Origin: Chloroflexota bacterium
GTDB lineage: Bacteria > Chloroflexota > Ktedonobacteria > Ktedonobacterales > JACDGC01
DNA length: 15,236 nt
NCBI GenBank assembly: GCA_021812265.1
Contig: JAKAOI010000010.1
Span: 1 to 15,236, forward strand
Reading direction: 5' to 3'
Shown here: positions 8,701 to 15,112 of the stretch, one piece after another
Layout of the letters: the number at the start of each line of letters is the position of its first letter
Numbering within the stretch: position 1 is the stretch's first letter
The notes under the pieces: model-generated
The model's database searches: none
The model's input: only the letters and a program-made list of their open reading frames with translations
What the model was told of the DNA's origin: nothing
Made by a program: the position numbers and the translations under genes

Positions 8701-9139
8701 TAATATTTGCGAATGTTTGCACTCGCGCTTTACATGCGTTTACAAAATTATCGATTCCAAACGCTTCAATATCGCGCTTGCTTTGAAAGCCTTTTTCTTT
8801 TTCAACCTCTACTTCTACCCATAGGCCTTGGCAATCATAGCCGTTTTGGTAGCGCTGTTTTTTACCGAGCATCGTGTTAAACCGCTGATACATATCTTTA
8901 TATGCGCGGTTCCATGCGTGGTGAACACCCATCTTATTATTGGCTGTAATAGGTCCGTCGATAAACTTGAATCGCTCGGTTGCATGCTCATTGCGCCGCA
9001 AGTATTTTGCCATAATATCGCGCTGTGTCCATCTGCGCAGCAGAGCGCGTTCCATTTTAGGAAAATCCAGCTTATTTAAAGGTGTAACTTGTTTAAATGG
9101 CTGTTTAGTTTGTGGCTTAGGTTTTGTTGATGTTGTCAT
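5771..9139 (-). CDS. ileS: Isoleucyl-tRNA synthetase, type-2-like with GVHH/MHKSDG signatures
   Basis: Charges tRNA-Ile with isoleucine in the cytoplasm. The start is the ATG at 9139, nine bases after AAGGAG, giving 1122 residues; an upstream TTG would add eight (numbering below includes them). The class I catalytic domain is split by a CP1 editing domain with TTTPWTLPAN (248-257) and HIAPGCGREDF (362-372). CxxC pairs occur at 206/209, 434/437, 513/516 and 556/559. The WYVRR segment (791-795) and the following helices form the tRNA-binding region, and a long C-terminal extension follows. The usual HIGH motif is replaced by GVHH (79-82) and KMSKS by MHKSDG (647-652). WTTTPWTLPAN and overall length fit IleRS rather than ValRS or LeuRS. 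The GxHH swap of HxGH has been described in some type-2 IleRS with extreme mupirocin resistance. No other ileS is visible here, and a T-box leader precedes the gene, so it is probably a housekeeping enzyme. Confidence 0.93.
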   Translation of the reverse strand: MTTSTKPKPQTKQPFKQVTPLNKLDFPKMERALLRRWTQRDIMAKYLRRNEHATERFKFIDGPITANNKMGVHHAWNRAYKDMYQRFNTMLGKKQRYQNGYDCQGLWVEVEVEKEKGFQSKRDIEAFGIDNFVNACKARVQTFANIITEQSQRLGYWTNWDNSYFTMSEENNYTIWKFLNTCNKRGLIYKGRDSMPWCPRCATGISDMEINEGRKTVQHTSVYVRFALKQRPGEYLLVWTTTPWTLPANVACAVNPDLQYARVEQDGSIYYLCKDLVPKLEKLRGHTKGAYTVVGELPGSAMVGWEYEGPFDDLPAWSEKPFYAAGVTPKENPHTHYIVAWSEVAATEGSGIVHIAPGCGREDFFLGKDEGLRLLAPIDESGVYTEEYGWLAGKFVNDVRREIFDALKTKDLFYTTEVTTHVYPHCWRCGTELVFRNVEEWFISMGPHNNPERKGLRYEIMDVVSSIRWIPDFGLEREMDWLRNMEDWMISKKRYWGLALPIYECANCNTFEVIGSETELRNRAVEGWESFEGHTPHRPWIDAVKIACPTCGAICERIKDVGNPWLDAGIVPYSTLHYRDNQEYWNDWFPANFITESFPGQFRNWFYSMLVMSTVLEHRAPFETVLGFASVLSDKGRPMHKSDGTAVWFDEASERIGSDTLRWLFMSQNPEQDVWFPLLPTMEEMRKAKSAKIPVRLNDKWMQVRSPLDKIWNVYYFFVTYANIDQFTPGKHGVKPNHLTEVDRWILAELQETIREVTAGFTVFDSRRATIALSDFIEQLSNWYVRRVRRRIWRNGLDKDKAAAYETMYTALVTVCQLLAPITPFIAEEMYLNLTRSDTSAAVRDSVHLTDWPKAHESLVNQSLREEIRLAQRVVNLGRSARETAKKRVRQPLQALYVRIDETKRARLLDLSEQILEELNIKELKFLDADSAMLQAQIKPNMAALGQKYRQQMRNILEALKSADSAAAMKLYTDGRLSVRLPDGAALELNADEVSVGFTAREGFIAAEDTGLVAALDITLTPELEAEGLARDLSHYINSARKNANLAIEDTIDTTLAVDDAFKALLEKYAEYIREETLTKKLKLIRLDSKAPAAAYTETFPADRLDGHETVVYITRAAASGK

Positions 9140-9171
9140 TTTTGCCCGACTCCTTGAACCCAAAATTGCAT

Positions 9172-9574
9172 AAAAAAAGCCGCCCCCTATACTTAGGGGA
9201 CGGGACGTATAATGTTTCCCGCGACGCCACCCCGTTTAGCCATACCAAGTTTTTTGTATGCGCGGAATTCGCTGCTGCCTTGCGGCGGCGCGTTTTCCAT
9301 ATCATAGCTTAGACTGAAAGCGGGGCAAATAGTATTGTTATATTTTGCTCGTTTTAACGCCTTCCGTTATTGTAAAAACCGGAAATATGACTCACTTCAT
9401 TGCGCGTATCGTTTACGCTGTTTCACGATAACGGGTGAGCCGCCATACTCTCTGCGAATATGGGTGTATCCCGGAAGCGATATGTCATCCAAGTTGCGCG
9501 CCGCGTTTCACAACCCGCGGCTTTCTGCAGCGCAGCGTTTTGGAATCATTTTTCCGGACATCTTTCATCTATTT
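9172..9574 (-). ncRNA. T-box leader of ileS, transcriptional terminator type
   Basis: The T-box core GGGGTGGCGTCGCGGG lies on the minus strand at about 9219-9234. After it comes CGTCCC, then a terminator with stem arms at 9194-9203 and 9180-9189, loop 9190-9193 and seven U residues at 9172-9178. Stem I is visible near the presumed transcript start: the base CCGGAA (9552-9557) pairs with TTCCGG (9471-9476), TGCGC (9530-9534) with GCGCA (9495-9499), and CCGCG with CGCGG around the loop GGTTGTGAAA (9506-9515), which resembles the distal GNUG loop. The internal loop on the 3' side (9477-9488) contains ATATC, so AUA (9481-9483) or AUC (9479-9481) is the likely isoleucine specifier. Uncharged tRNA-Ile should favour the antiterminator and switch ileS on. 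The position after UGG is C, which would not pair with an A discriminator base. Confidence 0.88.
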
Positions 9575-9580
9575 GGTTAC

Positions 9581-9610
9581 AGTATAATGTATTGGGTAAG
9601 AATGGCGCAA
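9581..9610 (-). promoter_or_regulatory. Sigma-70-type promoter for ileS
   Basis: The minus strand reads TTGCGC (9605-9610), an 18-bp spacer, then TATACT (9581-9586). The -10 box is good and the -35 box moderate. Transcription would begin near 9574, about 17 bases before T-box Stem I, which supports the assignment. Confidence 0.6.
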
Positions 9611-9637
9611 GTACTATAGTCCAAAGAGGGCAGTAAA

Positions 9638-9694
9638 ATGGCATACATATACATGGCCAAATGGCTCAATCGACTCCGGCAGAAATATGTTTGA
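9638..9694 (+). CDS. Possible 18-residue peptide
   Basis: An ATG at 9638 opens an 18-codon frame, MAYIYMAKWLNRLRQKYV, ending in TGA. AAAGAGGG lies about eight bases upstream as a fair Shine-Dalgarno sequence. The peptide is basic with a hydrophobic face. No good promoter is visible, and a frame of this length arises easily by chance. Confidence 0.15.
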   Translation: MAYIYMAKWLNRLRQKYV

Positions 9695-9955
9695 GGGCGT
9701 GGCTTCATATTGCCGCTTATTTGTTATTTACAGAACAGAAAATATAGATTGATATATCGATAAAGTGATATACTGTTAATAAATTCATTTTTGTTGTATA
9801 GCAATTGAGTGTGCGCGCTTACCTGAAATTCAAGGAAGTTTTCCATCATTTGGTGTGATTTCCGCTGATTTTCCGCCTCAATGTTTGTTCAACATGACAA
9901 ATTGTAATTGCATTGTTGTCTGGGCCAGAATCTTAAAAAGGAATAATTGGGAATA

Positions 9956-10006
9956 GGGGACACCCCACACCCTGTCAGAGGGCATGCTGCCCCCTGCGCC
10001 TCCTGT
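9956..10006. repeat. GC-rich hairpin, copy B of the dispersed REP-like element
   Basis: GGGG-ACA-CCCC (9956-9966) forms one small hairpin. GGGCA-TGC-TGCCC (9980-9992) forms a second. The order of blocks, CCCCACACCCTGT then AGGGCA then GCTGCCCC, parallels the minus-strand reading of the element at 5461-5520. It sits just upstream of the NUDIX promoter. Confidence 0.55.
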
Positions 10007-10036
10007 TGTATGCTTCGCTTTCGTTCAGGTCTCTAA

Positions 10037-10080
10037 TATAATACTATAAATATGCAATCAATCACATTGAAAGGTGATAA
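10037..10080 (+). promoter_or_regulatory. Probable -10 box and ribosome binding site of the NUDIX-APH operon
   Basis: A perfect TATAAT is at 10037-10042; the -35 region at 10014-10019 (TTCGCT) is weak. AAAGGTGAT (10071-10079), an excellent match to the 16S anti-Shine-Dalgarno, ends about eight bases before the ATG at 10087 and fixes the start of the NUDIX gene. Confidence 0.55.
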
Positions 10081-10086
10081 AACGCT

Positions 10087-10668
10087 ATGGGTTTTCCGAC
10101 TGAATTCTCCGAACAAATACACCTGCTTGCGGCGCAGTTTGGCGATCCGGTTCTGCATCACGCAGTTTTGCCAGGTAACCGAAATATCCACAGCAAATCT
10201 CGGATTGCTGAAGTGTGTATGGTAGTGCGTAATATACAGGGGAAAATTTATTTGATGCGCAAACCGTTTTATCCCAAGGGAATATTTCGCATTCATACCG
10301 GCGGCATTGAGAAAAAAGAAACTATAATAGAGGCGTTTCATCGCGAACTTTTTGAAGAAACGGGATTGCTGGAACCGCAGCCCCATTTTGCCGCTGCAAT
10401 TAGCTATGCGGATTCGGAAGAGTCGGAGCCATCTTTTTTCACTTTTGCTTTTATCACGAATCCTACGGACCAGGAACTGATTTCGCATGATGATAGTGAA
10501 CACATTGAAGAGCTTCGTTTAATTGATATTCAAGATCTGCCGAATTTAGCGACTCAATTATCCGGTATTGGAATACAATATAGTAAAGATGCAGATATAG
10601 AATTTCAAAGTTGGGGTATATTTCGAAGCGTTGCAGTTTCGCAGATATATCGTTTTTTAACACGTTAA
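10087..10668 (+). CDS. NUDIX hydrolase
   Basis: The 193-residue protein has a complete NUDIX box, Gx5Ex7REUxEExGU, at residues 72-94: Gly72, Glu78, Arg86-Glu87, Glu90-Glu91, Gly93 and Leu94. These glutamates bind the metal ions used to cleave nucleoside diphosphate-linked substrates. About 40 residues precede the beta-sheet core (AEVCMVVRN at 41-49). The substrate cannot be read from sequence. The start at 10087 is set by the strong AAAGGTGAT ribosome binding site. The downstream APH-family kinase gene begins 36 bases after the stop, so the two probably form an operon. A NUDIX enzyme beside a small-molecule kinase suggests handling of a phosphorylated or nucleotide-linked metabolite, but this is inference from proximity only. 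Confidence 0.92.
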   Translation: MGFPTEFSEQIHLLAAQFGDPVLHHAVLPGNRNIHSKSRIAEVCMVVRNIQGKIYLMRKPFYPKGIFRIHTGGIEKKETIIEAFHRELFEETGLLEPQPHFAAAISYADSEESEPSFFTFAFITNPTDQELISHDDSEHIEELRLIDIQDLPNLATQLSGIGIQYSKDADIEFQSWGIFRSVAVSQIYRFLTR

Positions 10669-10704
10669 TTTTTTAACACAACCAGATAAGGACACTCTTT
10701 TTTG

Positions 10705-11805
10705 ATGAAAATTCCCGCACAGTTCCCAACACTTAGTGAAATGCTCACTCCGCAAACATTAACCTATTTAACCGGATCGCAAGTTCCGGTTGAATCTTTT
10801 ACGAAAGAAATATTGGAAACAGGGTTTAGCGGCAACTTGATAGAACGGCTTACCCTGAAACAAAACGGACAAGAGATTGGAACCCTCATTTTAAAACAAA
10901 ATGAAACGCAAACATCTTGGTTTGCTAAATCGACCCATGATGATTTGGGTCGAGAGGTCCGTTTTGCTCAATCGGAACTTTGGGAACATTTGCCGGATTC
11001 TATAGATTCCCCGATTTTGGCTACAGTTCTTTGGCCCGATAACGCTTCGGCAATTTTGATGAGGGATGAAGGCGCCGCAATATTTTCTGCCGCCAAGTGC
11101 TATGAAACAGCGGAAAATGACGCGGAACTGCTGCGTTTTATTGTGAATGCGCTGGCGGATATGCATGCGGCGTTTTGGAACAGTCCGATGCTGGAGCAAG
11201 TTCCGTGGCTAACATCACCGGCCGATTCCCTGCTGTATTTAACCCTGCCGCATTTAACTGCCGCCGGCACGGACGGAGAGTCTATCGAATATGGCGGCGC
11301 GGCAATGCGCATGTGGGGGCGTATTTGGAGCATGCTGAATCCGGCTACTGCGCAAGTGATTCAGCAAACCATAGCTCATCCACAAAAACTGCTCGCCGCT
11401 ATCGAATCTTTGCCGCAAACATTAATTCACGGGGATATTTGGCTGGCCAATTTAGGCGTCCGCGACACAAAATTATTGATTTTGGACTGGGCGCTGGTCG
11501 CCAAAGGTCCCGCGTTGTATGATCCCATGTGGCTGGCGCAAACTTGGCGCGCGGCGGATCCGCAGGAAACATCTGAAATGTATCGCGCGGCGCTGTTGCA
11601 GCGCGGTGTTACCGACGCGCAGAATGATACGATATGGGCGCTGATGATGGATTGCGCAGTAGTTCGATCGTTATTTACATCAGCGGAGTGGCTGGCGCGC
11701 GAAGTTGTTGGCGCTTCTACCGATGAAGATGAGCGGGTTGCTTTAGCGCATATTCGCTATTGGATGTCGCGCGCGGCGGAAATTATTACAGCGCGCGGCT
11801 GGTAA
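10705..11805 (+). CDS. APH-family (aminoglycoside phosphotransferase-like) kinase
   Basis: The 366-residue protein has the protein-kinase-like catalytic loop LIHGDIWLANLG (241-252, counting a possible upstream TTG as 1), with catalytic Asp245 and metal-binding Asn250. The second metal-binding Asp262 follows in LDWALVAKGPALYD. The N-lobe has LILKQ (62-66), with Lys65 as the likely ATP-contacting lysine, and a glutamate at 85 that could form the salt bridge. APH-type families include drug kinases, choline and other small-molecule kinases; nothing here fixes the substrate, so antibiotic resistance should not be assumed. AAGGA lies 12 bases before the ATG at 10705 and 9 before a TTG at 10702, so either start is possible. 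It is the second gene of the probable NUDIX operon and converges on valS. Confidence 0.88.
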   Translation: MKIPAQFPTLSEMLTPQTLTYLTGSQVPVESFTKEILETGFSGNLIERLTLKQNGQEIGTLILKQNETQTSWFAKSTHDDLGREVRFAQSELWEHLPDSIDSPILATVLWPDNASAILMRDEGAAIFSAAKCYETAENDAELLRFIVNALADMHAAFWNSPMLEQVPWLTSPADSLLYLTLPHLTAAGTDGESIEYGGAAMRMWGRIWSMLNPATAQVIQQTIAHPQKLLAAIESLPQTLIHGDIWLANLGVRDTKLLILDWALVAKGPALYDPMWLAQTWRAADPQETSEMYRAALLQRGVTDAQNDTIWALMMDCAVVRSLFTSAEWLAREVVGASTDEDERVALAHIRYWMSRAAEIITARGW

Positions 11806-11832
11806 AAGCTATCTTGGCGTCGTGTGGCGCGC

Positions 11833-11862
11833 TGCGCAAGGGATGATGGCGTCCCTTGCGCA
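11833..11862. terminator. Hairpin between convergent APH and valS genes
   Basis: TGCGCAAGGGA (11833-11843) and TCCCTTGCGCA (11852-11862) form a perfect 11-bp stem with an 8-nt loop. It lies 27 bases after the APH stop and about 20 after the valS stop, the right place for a bidirectional terminator. Neither side has a real U-tract, so intrinsic termination may be weak. Confidence 0.55.
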
Positions 11863-11882
11863 ATGTTGCTTTATTGTGGGCG

Positions 11883-14615
11883 TTAATGAAACGCGGAAAG
11901 CTGCTCTTGCAATTTGCGCACAGTTTCTTCTGCAGTGGCAAGCCGGTCTTTTTCAGACTGAACAATCTCTGCCTTGGCGCGCATAATAAACTGTTCGTTG
12001 CTTAATTTTGCGCGGACTTGGGCAATGAGCTGCTCTGTTTTCGTAATTTCCTGCTGCAGCCGCTCTTTTTCTTTGTGGATATCTATTAAACCGGCCATCG
12101 GCAAATATATTTCGATATCTTCAACCAGCAGCGCTATGGCGTTGGCAGGCTTTTCGGCAAGCTGTTTTTTGCAAACCGGCTCTTCAGTTCGCGCCAACTG
12201 AGAAATAAGCGCGCTTTGACGCCGTATCGCTTGCAGGTGGTCTCCTGCGGCAATAATAATGGGAATCCGCCGGGAAGGCTCTACCGCAACCTGCTTTTTA
12301 GCGTCACGAATTCGGGTGATCATTTGCCGCAATAAATCAAACTCAGCTTCCGCCGCTTCATCACAATGGGAAAGATCGGCTTCCGGCCATGGCGCCGTTA
12401 TCAACGCCGGAGGCGGCGCTAATTCGGATTTGCTGCGCGCCATCAGCTCTTCCGGGTCGGCGCCGATGAGCAATTGCCAAATTTCTTCGGTAACAAACGG
12501 CATAAACGGATGCAGCAGCCGCAAAGAACGATCGAGCACAGCGCGCAAGATTCGCGCCGTTAACGCGCGTTGCGCTTCCGGTTGCCCATCCGCCATCTGA
12601 TGTTTTGCCGCCTCTAAATACCAATCGCAGAATTCCGACCAGAAAAAATCATATAACTGCCGGCCGGCCTCGCCAAACTGAAAAGCGTTCATCTGTTCGG
12701 TTACACTTTGGGTTACCCGCTGCGCGCGGGAAATAATCCAGCGGTCTGCTATCGTTTTTCCCTTAATCTTTTCCAGTGTCTCTAACGGTCCTGCGTATTC
12801 CTCGGTTTGAATTAACGTAAACCGGCCGGCGTTCCATAGCTTATTGGAAAAATTGCGCCCACCTGCTATGCGATCCGGATTTAGTTTAATATCATTGCCC
12901 GGTGTAGAGCTGGTAACAATCGTGTACCGCAATGCGTCCGATCCAAAGGTGTCTATCGTATCTATTGGATCTAACCCGTTTTTCAGCGATTTACTTACCT
13001 TTCTGCCATGTTGATCACGAATCAATCCATGCAGATATACCGTGTGAAACGGCACGGTTCCCATAAAATGAATACCGGCCATTACCATGCGCGCTACCCA
13101 GAAAAATATAATATCATATCCCGTTTCTAACACTGCTGTAGGGTAAAACTCTTGCAAATCGGGCGTGTTGTCGGGCCATCCAAGTGTGCTGAACGGCCAT
13201 AGCCACGAACTGAACCATGTATCCAGCACGTCAGGGTCTTGTTCCAATGTTTCAGATCCGCACTGCGAGCAGTGAACGGGGTCTTCACGGCTGACTGTTA
13301 CAGCGCCGCAATCGCCGCAATACCATGCAGGTATGCGATGCCCCCACCAAAGCTGCCGGGAAATATTCCAATCGCGGATATTGGTCAGCCATTCAACATA
13401 GGTTTTTTCAAATCGTTCGGGAATAATTTTCAATTGGCCATATTTTACGGCGTTCAGCGCAGGTGTAGCCAGTGGCGCCATTTTTACAAACCACTGTTTC
13501 GATAGCAGCGGCTCAATAACTGTGTCACATCGCTCGCAGTGTCCGCTGCGCACGTTATAGGCTTCCTGTTTAACGATACGGCCCGCTTTGGCCAGATCTT
13601 CTAAAACTCGCTTCCGCGCCTCAAAGCGATCCAACCCTTGGTAAGGGCCGGCGTTTGCGGTCATATGCGCGTCGAACCCTAAAATTTGAATTTGCTCTAG
13701 GTTATGGCGCTGGCCAATTTCAAAGTCGGTAGGGTCATGCGCGGGAGTTACTTTAACCGCGCCGGCGCCAAATTCTGTTTCAACAGCTGTATCGGCAATA
13801 ATGGGTATGCGGCGGTTTAGCAGCGGCAAAATGGCAAATTTGCCAATAAGCGCAGTGTATCGCGGATCTTTTGGGTGAACGGCTATAGCGGTGTCTCCCA
13901 ACATTGTTTCGGGGCGGGTTGTGGCGACGGTGATTTCACGCTGCTGCTCAGTTTGCCCGGGAAACGGCTCGATTGGGTAACTGATATATGTGAGCGCGCC
14001 ATCAGAATCTTTATTAGTTACTTCTAAATCGGAAATAGCGCTTTGACACCGCGGGCACCAATTAATAATGCGTTCACCGCGATATATCAAGCCTTCTTCA
14101 TACAGCCGCGCAAATACTTCGCGGACGGCTCGGCTTAATCCGTCATCCAGCGTAAAACGCTCGCGTTCCCAGTCGCACGATGCGCCAAAACGGCGGGTTT
14201 GCGTTTGGATGCGCTTTTTATATTCTGCGACCCAAGCCCAAACTTCCGTAACAAAATTTTCTCGGCCAAGGGTATGCCGAGTTTGTTTTTTTTCGGCAAT
14301 ATGTTTTTCAACAACGTTTTGGGTTGCTATACCTGCGTGGTCTTCACCGGGAACATACAGCGCGGCGTCACCGAGCATGCGGTGATAGCGGATCATCAGG
14401 TCTTCCAATGTGGCGGCAAGAAAATGTCCGGTGTGCAACGCGCCGGTTACATTTGGTGGCGGCATGCTGATGACAAAGGATTTGCGGCCTTGGGTATGCT
14501 GTGGCTTAAAATAGCCATTGCGTTCCCAAAAAGCATAAATGCGCTGTTCAACTTTGCCCGGTTCATAGCCAGTGGGCAGGCTGCGCGCGGAATTGGGGAA
14601 TTGAGCGGTAGTCAT
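11883..14615 (-). CDS. valS: Valyl-tRNA synthetase
   Basis: Charges tRNA-Val with valine in the cytoplasm. The 910-residue protein is of normal length. Its class I signatures are canonical: PPPNVTGALHTGH at 52-64 (HTGH at 61-64) and KVSKS at 539-543. The CP1 editing domain has TTRPET at 232-237. Cysteine pairs at 187/190, 360/363, 433/436 and 449/452 suggest zinc sites. DWNISRQLWWGHRIP (415-429) is typical of ValRS. The anticodon-binding helical domain covers about 620-740, and the last 65 residues (about 845-908) form the charged coiled coil expected at the ValRS C-terminus. The ATG at 14615 is seven bases after AGGGAG. A T-box leader and promoter lie directly upstream. It converges on the APH gene. 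Confidence 0.97.
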   Translation of the reverse strand: MTTAQFPNSARSLPTGYEPGKVEQRIYAFWERNGYFKPQHTQGRKSFVISMPPPNVTGALHTGHFLAATLEDLMIRYHRMLGDAALYVPGEDHAGIATQNVVEKHIAEKKQTRHTLGRENFVTEVWAWVAEYKKRIQTQTRRFGASCDWERERFTLDDGLSRAVREVFARLYEEGLIYRGERIINWCPRCQSAISDLEVTNKDSDGALTYISYPIEPFPGQTEQQREITVATTRPETMLGDTAIAVHPKDPRYTALIGKFAILPLLNRRIPIIADTAVETEFGAGAVKVTPAHDPTDFEIGQRHNLEQIQILGFDAHMTANAGPYQGLDRFEARKRVLEDLAKAGRIVKQEAYNVRSGHCERCDTVIEPLLSKQWFVKMAPLATPALNAVKYGQLKIIPERFEKTYVEWLTNIRDWNISRQLWWGHRIPAWYCGDCGAVTVSREDPVHCSQCGSETLEQDPDVLDTWFSSWLWPFSTLGWPDNTPDLQEFYPTAVLETGYDIIFFWVARMVMAGIHFMGTVPFHTVYLHGLIRDQHGRKVSKSLKNGLDPIDTIDTFGSDALRYTIVTSSTPGNDIKLNPDRIAGGRNFSNKLWNAGRFTLIQTEEYAGPLETLEKIKGKTIADRWIISRAQRVTQSVTEQMNAFQFGEAGRQLYDFFWSEFCDWYLEAAKHQMADGQPEAQRALTARILRAVLDRSLRLLHPFMPFVTEEIWQLLIGADPEELMARSKSELAPPPALITAPWPEADLSHCDEAAEAEFDLLRQMITRIRDAKKQVAVEPSRRIPIIIAAGDHLQAIRRQSALISQLARTEEPVCKKQLAEKPANAIALLVEDIEIYLPMAGLIDIHKEKERLQQEITKTEQLIAQVRAKLSNEQFIMRAKAEIVQSEKDRLATAEETVRKLQEQLSAFH

Positions 14616-15019
14616 ATAGCGGCTCCCTATGTGTGATTACGCCAATGCAAAATAAGCTTTTACATGGCTAGGCCCCCTATATCAAGGGCGATGGGAGCGT
14701 ATCGCGGGGCCACCTTGTTCACGAAGCGTAATACAGAAGCCGGATGAGCCGGCAAGCGCGCATATGTAACGCTGAACTATGTAAAACGTTCGCCTCTGGC
14801 GCGTAACGAGCGCGCACGTTTGCCGGTACCGGATGGCGCAATGCAATCTTTCCGGGCAAAAAACAGCCGGGTCACTTCACTCTTTTACGGCAGAGAGACT
14901 TTCACCGTGTGTCTCCTCGCTGCGCTGCGTAAAAAAAGGTACTCATCCCGCCGGTAAACAAGGGCAATACAAGCACATAAAGCCCATGTGTCTGATTCTG
15001 CGCAATTGACACAGAATCT
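14616..15019 (-). ncRNA. T-box leader of valS, possibly translational
   Basis: The T-box core AAGGTGGCCCCGCG is at 14703-14716 on the minus strand. Stem I is clear. GGG/CCC closes a specifier loop whose 5' side has AGTA (14940-14943) and whose 3' side reads TGAAGTGA, placing GUG, a valine codon, at 14873-14875 after GAA. Above it, TTTTTTTACG pairs with CGTAAAAGAG (14880-14889). GAGAC/GTCTC then closes a loop containing GGTG (14900-14910), like the distal GNUG loop. After the T-box, GGCCCC can pair with GGGGCC in a terminator-like hairpin, but no U-tract follows. Instead GCTCCC (14693-14698) is complementary to GGGAGC (14622-14627), which contains the valS Shine-Dalgarno. The switch may therefore act on translation. 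Confidence 0.88.
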
Positions 15020-15025
15020 ATAGAT

Positions 15026-15055
15026 AGTATATCCGCTGCAAAGGCTGTATGTCAA
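15026..15055 (-). promoter_or_regulatory. Sigma-70-type promoter for valS
   Basis: A consensus TTGACA (15050-15055), an 18-bp spacer and TATACT (15026-15031) lie on the minus strand. Transcription would begin near 15019, about 65 bases before the visible Stem I. It is the best promoter in the window. Confidence 0.8.
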
Positions 15056-15112
15056 AGCGCAGTTTTGCAGCGTGTATGGCGTATAATCTTGAGAAGTTGG
15101 GAAGCCGTCAAG

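Larger units (their letters stand above)
9611..10086. other. Divergent intergenic region between ileS leader and NUDIX gene
   Basis: No convincing gene of normal size is present. The stretch 9720-9950 is AT-rich with no strong structure that I can see. A very short frame with a ribosome binding site lies at 9638-9694, a REP-like repeat at 9956-10006, and the NUDIX promoter and ribosome binding site at the right end. Confidence 0.6.

Noticed and set aside
14199..14636. Plus-strand frame opposite the 5' end of valS
   Set aside because: It is antisense to the conserved catalytic domain of ValRS and extends into its leader; no independent coding signal.
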